Assembly: GCF_014694455.1 (NCBI RefSeq)
Contig: NZ_JAAUWT010000002.1
Location: 1-64,000, forward strand
Origin: Vibrio sp. S9_S30
GTDB lineage: Bacteria; Pseudomonadota; Gammaproteobacteria; Enterobacterales; Vibrionaceae
Length of the DNA: 64,000 bases
Direction: 5' to 3'
Shown one piece after another: positions 17,803 through 26,491 of the stretch (positions are counted from its first letter, which is position 1; each line of letters opens with the position of its first letter). The notes under the pieces are model-generated. The model saw nothing but the letters and a program-made list of their open reading frames with translations. It searched no databases and was not told the DNA's origin. A program made the position numbers and the translations under genes.

Positions 17803-19449
17803 GTGTCGAATTGGTTTAAATCAGGCGCACCGTGGATATGGTTAACGGCTGGCGCAGTCAGTGCTAGCTTAATTTCTGTATTGGCGGTGTTGCTTTTGAT
17901 TGGTTGGAAGGGGCTCAGTTACTTCTGGCCTGCGCCGTTGTATGAATGGCAATTCCCAAACGGCAGTAAAGTTGTCGGCCAGCTGTATCAGCGCGAATCA
18001 GTCCCGATTGAGCGGTTGAGTCAGCATCTTTCCAATGCACAAGCTCAAGATATTACGGCAGAGAATGTCGATAGGTTGAGCATTAAGATCGCTAATAGAG
18101 ACAGAAACCAGCTCGACTTTATCACGGTATTGGATGTTGAATTGAGTGGACCTACCACGCCGAGTTCTTGGGCAGTAATAGAGAGAACTCAACAAGGGGA
18201 TTTTTATGGTAAACCTGTTGGCTTTCAAAGTGATAGTCTTCCTCAAGATACGTCGATTGATGACTTCATAAAACACGGACTTGAAAGTGCCAAACAAACT
18301 CGCGGTCACATTTCTTCCATTACTCATACTCAGCTCAAGCATTACAATGACTTGCTTGGACAGATACGATTAGAGCAGAGAAAACGTGATCTGAACGGTA
18401 CGCTGGATGAAGGGAAGCTTAATGAACTCACCAAACGAAAAGAGAGTATTGAGAATAGCCTGCTTCAAATAGAGGGTCGTTTAACCGAATTAAGACAACG
18501 TCATGCAGATGAAGCGTTGATCGTTGAAGATATGAATGGCGAAAACGTACGGATTCCTCTTACCAGCATTTTGAATATCTGGTACCCCAATGATATGTCT
18601 TTTCCCGAAAAAGTGGGGCATTGGTTAAATCAGGTGAAAAAATTCTTGAGCGATGATCCTCGTGAAGGGAATTCAGAGGGGGGCGTGTTCCCTGCTATTT
18701 TTGGCACGGTATTTTTAGTGATTGTGATGTCTATTGTTGTGATGCCGTTGGGTGTTATCGCCGCCATCTATTTGAGTGAATACGCCAAAAACAATGCACT
18801 AACCAGAACCATTCGAATTGCCGTGATAAACTTAGCGGGTGTGCCCTCTATTGTTTATGGCGTCTTCGGACTTGGTTTTTTCGTTTACAGTATTGGTGGC
18901 TCAATTGATCGCCTCTTTTACTCTGAAAACCTACCTTCTCCGACGTTTGGAACGCCTGGTTTACTGTGGTCGGCACTCACATTGGCTTTGTTAACGCTGC
19001 CCGTTGTGATCGTCGCGACTGAAGAAGGGTTAGCCCGTATTCCCGGTTCTTTAAGGCAAGGTTCCCTTGCTCTGGGAGCGACTCAATTTGAAACGTTATG
19101 GCGTATTGTTTTGCCGATGGCCAGCCCTGCCATTATGACAGGGTTGATACTGGCGGTTGCCCGCGCAGCAGGTGAGGTTGCACCTTTAATGCTGGTAGGG
19201 GTAGTAAAACTCGCACCTAGCTTGCCAATTGATACTGATTTCCCATTTATCCATTTAGAGCGGAAGTTCATGCATCTTGGTTTTCATATTTATGACGTGG
19301 GCTTTCAGTCACCTAATATCGAAGCGGCAAGACCATTGGTTTATGCAACGTCATTCTTGCTCGTGACGGTGATTGTTGGACTTAACCTGACCGCCATTGC
19401 TATTCGGAACAACTTACGCGAAAAATATCGCACCTTAGGACAAGACTAA
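17803..19449 (+). CDS. pstA: PstA: phosphate ABC transporter permease with coiled-coil insert
   Basis: GTG start. The 548-residue protein has a first membrane helix (about 12-35), then about 250 extracytoplasmic residues including a charged coiled-coil stretch (about 180-235), then the permease core (about 300-548) with [16 protein letters not shown] and the coupling loop [16 protein letters not shown]. coli PstA is about 296 residues; the insert parallels that in PstC, and the two may interact on the periplasmic face. It is two bases from pstB. Confidence 0.92.
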   Translation: MSNWFKSGAPWIWLTAGAVSASLISVLAVLLLIGWKGLSYFWPAPLYEWQFPNGSKVVGQLYQRESVPIERLSQHLSNAQAQDITAENVDRLSIKIANRDRNQLDFITVLDVELSGPTTPSSWAVIERTQQGDFYGKPVGFQSDSLPQDTSIDDFIKHGLESAKQTRGHISSITHTQLKHYNDLLGQIRLEQRKRDLNGTLDEGKLNELTKRKESIENSLLQIEGRLTELRQRHADEALIVEDMNGENVRIPLTSILNIWYPNDMSFPEKVGHWLNQVKKFLSDDPREGNSEGGVFPAIFGTVFLVIVMSIVVMPLGVIAAIYLSEYAKNNALTRTIRIAVINLAGVPSIVYGVFGLGFFVYSIGGSIDRLFYSENLPSPTFGTPGLLWSALTLALLTLPVVIVATEEGLARIPGSLRQGSLALGATQFETLWRIVLPMASPAIMTGLILAVARAAGEVAPLMLVGVVKLAPSLPIDTDFPFIHLERKFMHLGFHIYDVGFQSPNIEAARPLVYATSFLLVTVIVGLNLTAIAIRNNLREKYRTLGQD

Positions 19450-19451
19450 TC

Positions 19452-20276
19452 ATGTTTTCAATTAACTCGACTTTTGGCTATGAGAAAAATCTTATAGACG
19501 TGAACAATCTGACTCCCGAGCAGATTGCGATTTCGATCGAGTCACTGAATTTGTTCTATCAAGGCACGCAACAAGCTTTGCACGACGTGACGATGAACAT
19601 TCCCAAAGGTCAGGTGACCGCGTTTATAGGCCCTTCTGGGTGCGGAAAGTCGACATTGCTACGCTGTATTAACCGAATGAATGATTTGGTAGAGGGATGT
19701 GTTGTTAACGGTAAAGTGAAATTACACGGTAAAAATGTGTATCACCCACAAGTGGATGTCCCTACGTTACGCCGTCGTGTCGGAATGGTATTCCAAAGAC
19801 CCAACCCGTTTCCCAAATCGATTTATGAAAATGTCGTATACGGCTTAAGATTACAAGGAATCAGTAATAGTCGAGCGCTGGATGACGCAGTGGAACAAGC
19901 GTTAACGGCAGCGGCGTTATGGGAAGAAGTTAAAGGTCGCCTACATGAAAATGCGTTTGGTTTATCTGGCGGGCAGCAACAGAGATTGGTGATAGCAAGG
20001 GCTATTGCGATTGAACCTGAGGTTTTATTGTTAGATGAGCCTACTTCTGCACTCGATCCTATTTCTACGCTTACGATAGAAGAGTTGATTAACGAGTTGA
20101 AAACCAAGTATACCGTCGTTATTGTGACGCATAACATGCAACAGGCTGCAAGGGTGAGCGATCATACTGCTTTTATCCATCAGGGTAAGTTGGTTGAGTA
20201 TGGAGATACGGATTCTATTTTTACCTCGCCAAAGAAAAAGCAAACCGAAGATTACATTACCGGTCGCTATGGGTAA
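19452..20276 (+). CDS. pstB: PstB: phosphate ABC transporter ATPase
   Basis: The 274-residue ATPase has Walker [10 protein letters not shown], the Q-loop [15 protein letters not shown], the signature LSGGQQQRL, Walker [14 protein letters not shown] and the switch His (IVTHNMQQA). These are typical of PstB, and the long N-terminal extension before the core is common in this family. It powers import through PstC/PstA. Confidence 0.96.
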   Translation: MFSINSTFGYEKNLIDVNNLTPEQIAISIESLNLFYQGTQQALHDVTMNIPKGQVTAFIGPSGCGKSTLLRCINRMNDLVEGCVVNGKVKLHGKNVYHPQVDVPTLRRRVGMVFQRPNPFPKSIYENVVYGLRLQGISNSRALDDAVEQALTAAALWEEVKGRLHENAFGLSGGQQQRLVIARAIAIEPEVLLLDEPTSALDPISTLTIEELINELKTKYTVVIVTHNMQQAARVSDHTAFIHQGKLVEYGDTDSIFTSPKKKQTEDYITGRYG

Positions 20277-20306
20277 CTTGCTGAAAGCGTCACCTATGAA
20301 TATACC

Positions 20307-20333
20307 AAGTACCTGAGGTTACTTGGGTATACA
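20307..20333. repeat. Palindrome between pstB and phoU
   Basis: A palindrome with core ccaagtacctgaggttacttgg lies in the 92-bp pstB-phoU gap. It resembles short palindromes with an aagtaac/gttactt core seen elsewhere in this window (41210-41224, and the suhB terminator at 33575). It may be an interspersed palindromic unit or an mRNA-processing hairpin that lowers phoU expression relative to pstB. No T-run follows. Confidence 0.5.
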
Positions 20334-20368
20334 CTTACTTAATATACGCACAAGGGGTTCTATAGTTT

Positions 20369-21067
20369 ATGCAGTTTGGTCGCCATATCTCTGGTCAGTT
20401 TAATGTGGAGCTTGAATCTATTCGTACCCATGTTTTAACCATGGGAGGGCTTGTTGAACAGCAACTCACCTTTGCCATGCAAGCCCTACATAAGCAAGAC
20501 ATAGAGCTCGCTAAAAAAGTGGTCAAAGAAGATCATAAAGTCAATTCGATGGAAATGGCCATTGATGAGGCCTGTACGCGTATCATTGCCAAACGCCAGC
20601 CGACAGCGAAAGATTTACGACTGATCATGGCGATCATTAAAACGATCACAGATTTGGAGCGAATCGGAGATGTTGCCACGAGAATTGCGCGAGTCGCGAT
20701 AGAATCAGAATCCGTCAAAGTGCGAACATGGCAAGTCTCGCTGGAGCCATTGAGCCGTCAGGCAATCAATATGTTACACCAAGTATTGGATGCCTTCGCA
20801 CGTATGGATGTCGATGCGGCTGCGGAAGTGTATAAGCAAGATGACAAACTGGATGCAGAGTATGAAGCCGTGATCCGTCAGCTGATGACTTATATGATGG
20901 AAGATCCACGTTGTATACCCGCAGTATTGCAAGTCATGTGGTCGGCAAGGGCAATTGAGCGAATAGGCGATCGTTGCCAAAATATTTGTGAGTACATTAT
21001 TTACTTTGTGAAAGGAAAAGACGTACGCCATCTACGTGAGCAAGATATTGATGACATTATCAGGTAA
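20369..21067 (+). CDS. phoU: PhoU: phosphate signalling regulator
   Basis: This 232-residue all-helical protein has two PhoU repeats, each with a metal-site E/D-x-x-x-D motif ([15 protein letters not shown] and [17 protein letters not shown]). PhoU links Pst transport to PhoR, keeping the Pho regulon off when phosphate is plentiful. It is the last gene of the pst operon and converges with cutC. Confidence 0.95.
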   Translation: MQFGRHISGQFNVELESIRTHVLTMGGLVEQQLTFAMQALHKQDIELAKKVVKEDHKVNSMEMAIDEACTRIIAKRQPTAKDLRLIMAIIKTITDLERIGDVATRIARVAIESESVKVRTWQVSLEPLSRQAINMLHQVLDAFARMDVDAAAEVYKQDDKLDAEYEAVIRQLMTYMMEDPRCIPAVLQVMWSARAIERIGDRCQNICEYIIYFVKGKDVRHLREQDIDDIIR

Positions 21068-21103
21068 TTGTAAGCGTAACGGGGTTGTCTTTTATCGAAA
21101 AAC

Positions 21104-21847
21104 TCAGAATAGTTCCAGTTGCTGAGCGACCGAACAAATGGTCGCCATATCAGTCACAGGAATCGAGAAATCATCGATATCGCTGTTGCCCATTTTTGCC
21201 TGTTCAGACACATACAGCATGTGACTTGGACGTGTTGTCTTACCGGATAGGTGTACTTCGCTAACCCCTGTTTCTGCCATAATCTGCGTTACGTTTGAAG
21301 GTGTTACGCCAGCGCCAACCATGATACTGATTGATTCCCCTGCGTGCTCTTTCATCAACTTAATTGTACTCACACCTGAGAGTGCATTGCTCGCTTGCCC
21401 AGACGTTAATATGCGCTGACATCCTAACTCTTGGATATCCTGGAGCGCTTGTACCACATCGCAGCATTGATCAATGGCTCGGTGAAAGGTCACGCTCATA
21501 CGATCTGCGGCTGCCATAAGTTGTTTGCAGATGTTTTTATCAATGTGTCCATCGGGGGTTAAAGCACCGATAACAATGCCGTCTAGCCCAGCTTCTTTTG
21601 CTGCTTCAATGTCTTCAAGCATGCACTCAAGCTCATGTTCATTGAACAGAAAATCCCCTTGTCTTGGGCGTATCATGGCATAGATAGGAATACTGGATAG
21701 ACGCGAGGCTTGTTTCATTAAACCTAGACTGGGGGTTAGCCCACCCAAAGAGAGTGATGAGCATAGCTCTATGCGTGTGGCTCCAGCTTCGATAGCGTTC
21801 AGTAAGGACTCTAGGTTGTCGACACAGACTTCAAGTTGATAACTCAT
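21104..21847 (-). CDS. cutC: CutC family protein
   Basis: A 247-residue TIM-barrel protein with LEVCVDNLESLLNAIEAGATRIELC at the N-terminus and MIRPRQGDFLF and TFHRAIDQC motifs. It was named for copper homeostasis, but the biochemical role is unsettled, and CutC proteins look like sugar-phosphate-type barrels. It is monocistronic and convergent with phoU. Confidence 0.9.
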   Translation of the reverse strand: MSYQLEVCVDNLESLLNAIEAGATRIELCSSLSLGGLTPSLGLMKQASRLSSIPIYAMIRPRQGDFLFNEHELECMLEDIEAAKEAGLDGIVIGALTPDGHIDKNICKQLMAAADRMSVTFHRAIDQCCDVVQALQDIQELGCQRILTSGQASNALSGVSTIKLMKEHAGESISIMVGAGVTPSNVTQIMAETGVSEVHLSGKTTRPSHMLYVSEQAKMGNSDIDDFSIPVTDMATICSVAQQLELF

Positions 21848-21942
21848 TGACAGTTTGGCTTTCTAAGTTAGAAATAGTCCATTCAGGATAGACAAGTTAA
21901 TCAGCTGATTATGTGAGGTAATGCTCACGTACAGAAAAAAGA

Positions 21943-21971
21943 AAAGCTCGAAGAATCATCTTCGAGCTTTC
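21943..21971 (-). terminator. Terminator downstream of the peroxiredoxin gene
   Basis: The arms aaagctcgaaga and tcttcgagcttt form a 12-bp stem with a 4-nt loop. On the minus strand it is followed by ttttctttttt, a proper U-tract. It lies 125 bp past the peroxiredoxin stop and would also insulate the cutC promoter. Confidence 0.8.
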
Positions 21972-22020
21972 TAAGGCTAACTTCAACTTAATTTTGGCTG
22001 CGTGCTATTTGCTATATTGG

Positions 22021-22070
22021 CTACACACTGTTATTTCAGCCACACACTGTTATTTCAGTCACACACCGTT
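22021..22070. repeat. 19-bp tandem repeat, about 2.5 copies
   Basis: Units starting at 22021, 22040 and 22059 share [c/t]acacac[t/c]gttatttcag. The first two are nearly identical and the third is truncated. The array lies in the 3' untranslated region of the peroxiredoxin gene, before its terminator. No function is evident. Confidence 0.7.
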
Positions 22071-22095
22071 GAGCTTGGTGAGCGTTAAGTCGTGA

Positions 22096-22704
22096 TTACT
22101 TGCTTAGGTCGTCAGCGTGCTCAGATAGGAATGCTGCAACACCTTTTGGAGACGCATCCATACCTGATTTACCTTCTTCCCATTGTGCAGGACAAACTTC
22201 GCCATTCTTCTCGTGGAAGTTTAGCGCGTCTACCATGCGTAGCATTTCGTCGATGTTACGACCCAGTGGAAGATCGTTAACGACTTGGTGACGTACAAGA
22301 CCGTCTGCATCGATTAGGAATGAACCACGGAAAGCAACACCAGCTTCTGGGTGCTCAACGTCGTATGCTTTACAGATTTCGTGCTTAACGTCAGCAACAA
22401 GAGGGTATTTCACTTGACCGATACCGCCATCTTCGATAGCCGTGTTACGCCATGCGTTGTGAGAGAACTGAGAATCGATAGAAACACCGATTACTTCAAC
22501 GCCTTTCGCTTTGAAATCTTCAATACGGTTATCAAAAGCGATCAGCTCAGAAGGACAAACGAATGTGAAGTCTAGAGGGTAGAAGAAAATTACCGCTTTC
22601 TTACCTTTAGTGAATTCTGCGAAGTTGAAGTTATCAACGATCTCACCGTTACCTAGAACAGCTGCAGCAGTAAAATCAGGGGCTTGACGACCTACTAGTA
22701 CCAT
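22096..22704 (-). CDS. Typical 2-Cys peroxiredoxin (Prx2/AhpC-like)
   Basis: A 202-residue Prx1/AhpC-subfamily enzyme with peroxidatic Cys50 (PLDFTFVCPSE), resolving Cys171 (EVCPAQW) and a GGIG loop near 93-96. The C-terminus lacks the YF motif of sensitive peroxiredoxins, so it is expected to resist over-oxidation. It reduces H2O2 and alkyl peroxides. It is divergent from an oxyR2-type gene, the same arrangement as prx2/oxyR2 of V. vulnificus; OxyR2 is the probable regulator. Confidence 0.92.
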   Translation of the reverse strand: MVLVGRQAPDFTAAAVLGNGEIVDNFNFAEFTKGKKAVIFFYPLDFTFVCPSELIAFDNRIEDFKAKGVEVIGVSIDSQFSHNAWRNTAIEDGGIGQVKYPLVADVKHEICKAYDVEHPEAGVAFRGSFLIDADGLVRHQVVNDLPLGRNIDEMLRMVDALNFHEKNGEVCPAQWEEGKSGMDASPKGVAAFLSEHADDLSK

Positions 22705-22891
22705 TTTTTTGCTCCTAAAATAGAGTTATTGCCAACCATTGTGGATTGGCTTCATGTTTCAACGAGACAAACTATAGTACATAAAGTAGGATAGAAAAAA
22801 GTGAAATTAATAGATTAAGTTAATCGAAAAAAGCGATGAGCTTATTTTGTAACCAATTCATAGAAACCTCACAAAATTGTAAAAATATCAT

Positions 22892-23797
22892 ATGAATAAA
22901 TGGCCAAGTTTAAAACAGCTGCATTACCTCATTACTCTGTTTGAAACACGCCATTTTGGTGATGCGGCAGAGAAGTGTTTTGTTAGCCAATCAACGTTGA
23001 GTAAAGGTATTCAAAACCTAGAAGAATTGATTGGCTGCCCTTTGTACGAGAAAAAAGACAAGAAGAGCCCGTTGGTTTTTACGCCAGTTGGGGATAAAGT
23101 CGTGCAGCAAGGGCGAGAGCTGTTGGCTAAAGGGCAAGATCTAGTTGAGCTAGGAAGCCTATGCCAAGGGGAGCTCATGCAAGGTCAGCTCAGAGTCGGC
23201 TGCATCCCGACGATCGCTCCATTTTTACTGGGTGACCTAGTTCAAGAAGTGAATCAGCGATTCCCAAACCTCAATCTGCTCCTGAGAGAAGATACCACTA
23301 ATAATTTGTTGGCTGCGCTTCGTCATGGTGAGTTAGATGTACTGATTCTTGCTTTGCCGGTTGATATCGGTGGTATGGATAGCAAAATCGTGGGGCAGGA
23401 TCCATTTAGGATGGTCATCAGCGCCAATCATGCCAGTACGATACGCATGCCGATTCGTTACGACGATTTACCGGATGAGTTTGTTTTTCTTTTGGAGAAT
23501 GAACATTGTTTGACCGAGCATGCCGTTTCTGCCTGTAAGTTAACTAAAAAAGAAAAAATTAACCCATTTACGGCAACGAGCCTTCACACGCTGGTTCAAA
23601 TGGTGGCAAACGGATTGGGTACAACGTTTATTCCTCAGATGGCGATAGAGCATGGGCTGCTGGAAAATCAAAACTTGATGGTGATAGAGCCGCCAGGTCA
23701 GCATGCGTATCGAGATATCGGTTTAGTTTGGCGACCAAGCTCGTCACGGCTTGAAAGCTTCCATAAATTAGCCGATCTGGTTTCAGAGCTTTTATGA
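22892..23797 (+). CDS. oxyR2: OxyR2-type LysR-family peroxide sensor
   Basis: This 301-residue LysR regulator has an N-terminal winged helix (about 7-65) and an effector domain carrying Cys206 and Cys215, the spacing of the redox pair Cys199/Cys208 of E. coli OxyR (LENEHCLTEHAVSAC). Residue 204 is Glu, where OxyR1 proteins have Gly. In V. vulnificus OxyR2 the equivalent Glu204 gives unusually high H2O2 sensitivity. It is divergent from the peroxiredoxin, with 187 bp between starts. Confidence 0.9.
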   Translation: MNKWPSLKQLHYLITLFETRHFGDAAEKCFVSQSTLSKGIQNLEELIGCPLYEKKDKKSPLVFTPVGDKVVQQGRELLAKGQDLVELGSLCQGELMQGQLRVGCIPTIAPFLLGDLVQEVNQRFPNLNLLLREDTTNNLLAALRHGELDVLILALPVDIGGMDSKIVGQDPFRMVISANHASTIRMPIRYDDLPDEFVFLLENEHCLTEHAVSACKLTKKEKINPFTATSLHTLVQMVANGLGTTFIPQMAIEHGLLENQNLMVIEPPGQHAYRDIGLVWRPSSSRLESFHKLADLVSELL

Positions 23798-23821
23798 TGC
23801 GTTAGAGCTACAATGATGTGC

Positions 23822-23847
23822 TGTGCAGCGCTATAAGGTGCTGCACA
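23822..23847. terminator. Possible bidirectional hairpin between oxyR2 and the BtrH-like gene
   Basis: The arms tgtgcagc and gctgcaca pair with a 10-nt loop between two convergent genes. There is no clear T-run, so it is only a candidate terminator. Confidence 0.4.
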
Positions 23848-23890
23848 TATTCATCATGATGGGTGTTCATAATACGTTGGGTAGCGTTGG

Positions 23891-24880
23891 TTACTTGTGG
23901 TCAGCAAGAAGACTCATCGCTTGGCGCTCTTTTTCGGACAAGCTTTCTAGAAGTGCACAAGCTTCTAAGAGACGCACTTCATCGGAATTTTCCCCTGCTT
24001 CATGGATGCATTGAGCCACTTGAGTCCAATCTTTCGCAATCCCCTCGAACATCGTCTTTGCTTGATGAAGCTTTGGTTCCCCAAAAATTGAGTTGGTCTC
24101 TTCCAAAAAATCACGATACATATTACGAAATAGGGCACCGCCTGTTCCGGCTTTTTCCATAATCATCGCTATGGTCGTGAATTCATATTCAAGATTTTTG
24201 CTTTCCTTGAACCATTTCTTTAACTCTTGGCTGGTTTTTAAAATCCCTTTATAGCCAAGGTTTTGTATTGGAGGGTTAATGTGCTGATGCGCATTATTTG
24301 TAATGGACGTTCTTAGCGCTTTATTTAAATCAACGGGTGTTTTGGGAGGCACAATGGTGTACATCAAATTTTTGGCTGCCATTGGACCTTTTTCATTTCT
24401 AGCCATCGCAAGATTGTTTAGCTTAGATTTAACCAGACCATGTGAAGGAGAGGTATCAACCAAGTAGGCAAACTCATCGTCGTAGCCGTACATCGCAGCA
24501 AAGTGACCGGCAAAATGCACTTTCGCACCAAAATATTCCAAGTGGTAACAGTCCAGCTGCAAACCCACGGCAATGCCTTGATCTAAGGCTTCTTTGACGT
24601 TGTTCCATGCCTTTTTTACTGAACTTGTTTCTTTGAATTCAATCTCTAATGGTAAGTTTTTTGCGAGGTTTCGAGTAATTCCTCCCGGTTTGAGCCGCCC
24701 ACCAATGAAAGGGAACCCCATGCTTTTCATATTCCAATAAACAAACCCTAACCCTTCACCTAAGCCAAAAAGCATGGGCTCAGAAAGATGAACGCCAGCT
24801 TGTTTGAGCAGACATCCCGTGGCGTTTGTTTCACAGTGGACACCATTGAACGTTTCAAAGGGTTGAATTATACGGGTCAT
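23891..24880 (-). CDS. BtrH N-terminal-like / DUF4872 protein
   Basis: A 329-residue protein with the BtrH N-terminal pattern: VHCETNATGCLLKQAG (Cys16), LSEPMLFGLGEGLGFVY, PFIGGR, and VHFAGHFAAMYGYDDEFAYLVD. Cys16, His126 and Asp142 could form a cysteine-peptidase-like triad. BtrH itself is an acyltransferase of butirosin synthesis, and most relatives are uncharacterised. There is no biosynthetic cluster here. The gene follows a PadR regulator by 10 bp in a two-gene operon. The substrate is unknown. Confidence 0.75.
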   Translation of the reverse strand: MTRIIQPFETFNGVHCETNATGCLLKQAGVHLSEPMLFGLGEGLGFVYWNMKSMGFPFIGGRLKPGGITRNLAKNLPLEIEFKETSSVKKAWNNVKEALDQGIAVGLQLDCYHLEYFGAKVHFAGHFAAMYGYDDEFAYLVDTSPSHGLVKSKLNNLAMARNEKGPMAAKNLMYTIVPPKTPVDLNKALRTSITNNAHQHINPPIQNLGYKGILKTSQELKKWFKESKNLEYEFTTIAMIMEKAGTGGALFRNMYRDFLEETNSIFGEPKLHQAKTMFEGIAKDWTQVAQCIHEAGENSDEVRLLEACALLESLSEKERQAMSLLADHK

Positions 24881-24890
24881 ACACGATCCT

Positions 24891-25439
24891 TTATTTATCT
24901 AACGACAAATCCTTCAGTACGTTATTGGCAAAATTGATTTCCATTTGAAGGGTATCCAGTGAATATTGAAACAGCCAACGCACGTTTTGGGGAAGGGTTT
25001 CTCCCCCTTGAGCCATGTAGGTCGTGTGTTCCAGTTCGTGTCTTCGACGGTTTAGTGCAATCGACCTTTCTTCAAACAGCGTTTTCTGTTCTTTCTTGCT
25101 TAAAATGGAAAGAGCAGAGATGCATAAGCGAAAGCGAGCGTCTTTTAGCCTAAGCGCTTGTATTCCATTCCTGACCTCTTGCTTCAGATTGGTTCTTCCA
25201 ACAGGAAGCAAAAAATATTTCTTCGGCGTGGGACCTTTCCCTTTCTTTGCTGTATCTAGTTCAGCTCTCACGAGTTCTTTTTTGGCGAGTTTATTTAGGC
25301 TGACATAAATGGATGTCATACCGATTTCCGCCCATTCACGAAAACCTCGTTGCTCAACCAAACGATTAATATCGTAGCCAGACATGTTTCCATCTTGATG
25401 AAGGAGATGCAGGAGCATCAGTTCAGTATTCGATAGCAT
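24891..25439 (-). CDS. PadR-family transcriptional regulator
   Basis: This 182-residue protein has a PadR winged helix (about 1-80, LMLLHLLHQDGNMSGYDINRLVE and SIYVSLNKLAKKELV) and a C-terminal helical dimerisation region. PadR proteins usually repress their own operon and release it on binding a small molecule. It is directly upstream of the BtrH-like gene, which it probably controls. The ligand is unknown. No obvious ribosome site precedes the start; a later Met (residue 8) is possible. Confidence 0.85.
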   Translation of the reverse strand: MLSNTELMLLHLLHQDGNMSGYDINRLVEQRGFREWAEIGMTSIYVSLNKLAKKELVRAELDTAKKGKGPTPKKYFLLPVGRTNLKQEVRNGIQALRLKDARFRLCISALSILSKKEQKTLFEERSIALNRRRHELEHTTYMAQGGETLPQNVRWLFQYSLDTLQMEINFANNVLKDLSLDK

Positions 25440-25534
25440 CGCATTGTTAATTTATTCATCATGAATGCAATATAACACAAGTGAAATATTAAAGCAGACA
25501 TATAGGGTGGAGTGTCATTATTTATCTTGTTTTT

Positions 25535-25561
25535 AAGACGAATAAGACGAATAAGACGAAT
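25535..25561. repeat. 9-bp tandem repeat, three perfect copies
   Basis: aagacgaat is repeated three times exactly, in the gap upstream of the PadR gene and downstream of the CBS-protein gene. A perfect microsatellite of this size could vary in copy number between strains. Confidence 0.8.
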
Positions 25562-25645
25562 AGGGCGCGCATTCTCTGTCAACGATTACGCGCCTATACT
25601 CTTTTAAACACAACGTGATGGGTTTTATTTTGGTTGAGTTTTTAT

Positions 25646-26089
25646 TCAAAAATAAACCTTCTCAGGTTCCGTATCTTCTTCTATTTCGAGTAGATTTATG
25701 GCGATACCAACAAAGTCGGTATCCGTAATAATGCCAACCAAACTCTCTTGCTCAACCACGGGTAGGCAGCCAATTTTATGCTTTTGCATGTATAGCGCGC
25801 TTTCTCTCAGCCCCGCCTTGGGTGACACAGTAATGACTTTTGTTACCATTACTTTACCTATTGGCGTTTTGAGAGTGAAAGAGTCGGCTTTTGCTTCTTT
25901 AGTCAGCACCGATTCTTGAGTTGCCAATATATCCCGCTGAGAAATAATACCAAGAAGTTTTGAGTCGGTATTGATGATTGGGACATGGCGAATATCGTGC
26001 TCAGCCATGAGGTTTTTGGCGTCTTGTAGTGAATGAGACCGCAAAAGAGTATGAGGGCTGCGAGTCATCATATCTTCAATCTTGATCAT
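25646..26089 (-). CDS. CBS-domain protein
   Basis: A 147-residue protein made of two CBS motifs (about 8-65, MTRSPHTLLRSHSLQDAKNLM...VPIINTDSKLLGIISQRDI; and about 80-140, VITVSPKAGLRESALYMQ...LVGIITDTDF). Such stand-alone CBS pairs bind adenosine nucleotides and sense energy state. There is no attached catalytic domain and its target is unknown. It has a strong ribosome site (aggaggt) just upstream. Confidence 0.88.
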   Translation of the reverse strand: MIKIEDMMTRSPHTLLRSHSLQDAKNLMAEHDIRHVPIINTDSKLLGIISQRDILATQESVLTKEAKADSFTLKTPIGKVMVTKVITVSPKAGLRESALYMQKHKIGCLPVVEQESLVGIITDTDFVGIAINLLEIEEDTEPEKVYF

Positions 26090-26491
26090 CTCGACCTCCT
26101 GTTAATTGTTATCCTATTTCCAATATAGGCAGTTATGTGCATATGAAATGAGATGTAAATCGCTATTTTGAGCGAATACTTTCAAAAGAAGCGACCTTTG
26201 ATAACGGAGATCAATTTAGGTGAGAAAAAGTGTTGATTCGTCAGTGTGATGCAACGGGATCCAATCCGATAGACGTTGAGTGCTTTGGGCGAGAACAAGT
26301 GAACTGGCAGGGGAGCAAAGACTGTGACGTCAATGGTCAATTTTTTGCGACTTATCCGTTGGTTTTGGGAAAACGCTGAACTGAGAAGATACATGAATAT
26401 AGGTAATGTATCGCATAAATACCGGCAGATGGTTCTTTGTGCTTTTTGATTCTTTCACACTGTGCGCAGTTTGATATCTCAAGGCAAAGTT
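26090..26491. other. 402-bp intergenic region with one candidate small ORF
   Basis: This gap holds the CBS-gene promoter region and the leader of the protease gene. A 49-codon plus-strand frame at 26230-26379 starts with GTG behind a good ribosome site (taggtgag, then 5 nt) and encodes a Cys-containing peptide with no recognised family or signal peptide. It may be chance or a remnant. No other feature was seen. Confidence 0.3.

Noticed and set aside
22021..22070. Tandem 19-bp units considered as a CRISPR fragment
   Set aside because: The copies are contiguous with no spacers, and no cas genes are nearby.
26182..26394. Minus-strand 70-codon frame in the gap before the protease
   Set aside because: No ribosome site, no family resemblance, low-complexity composition.
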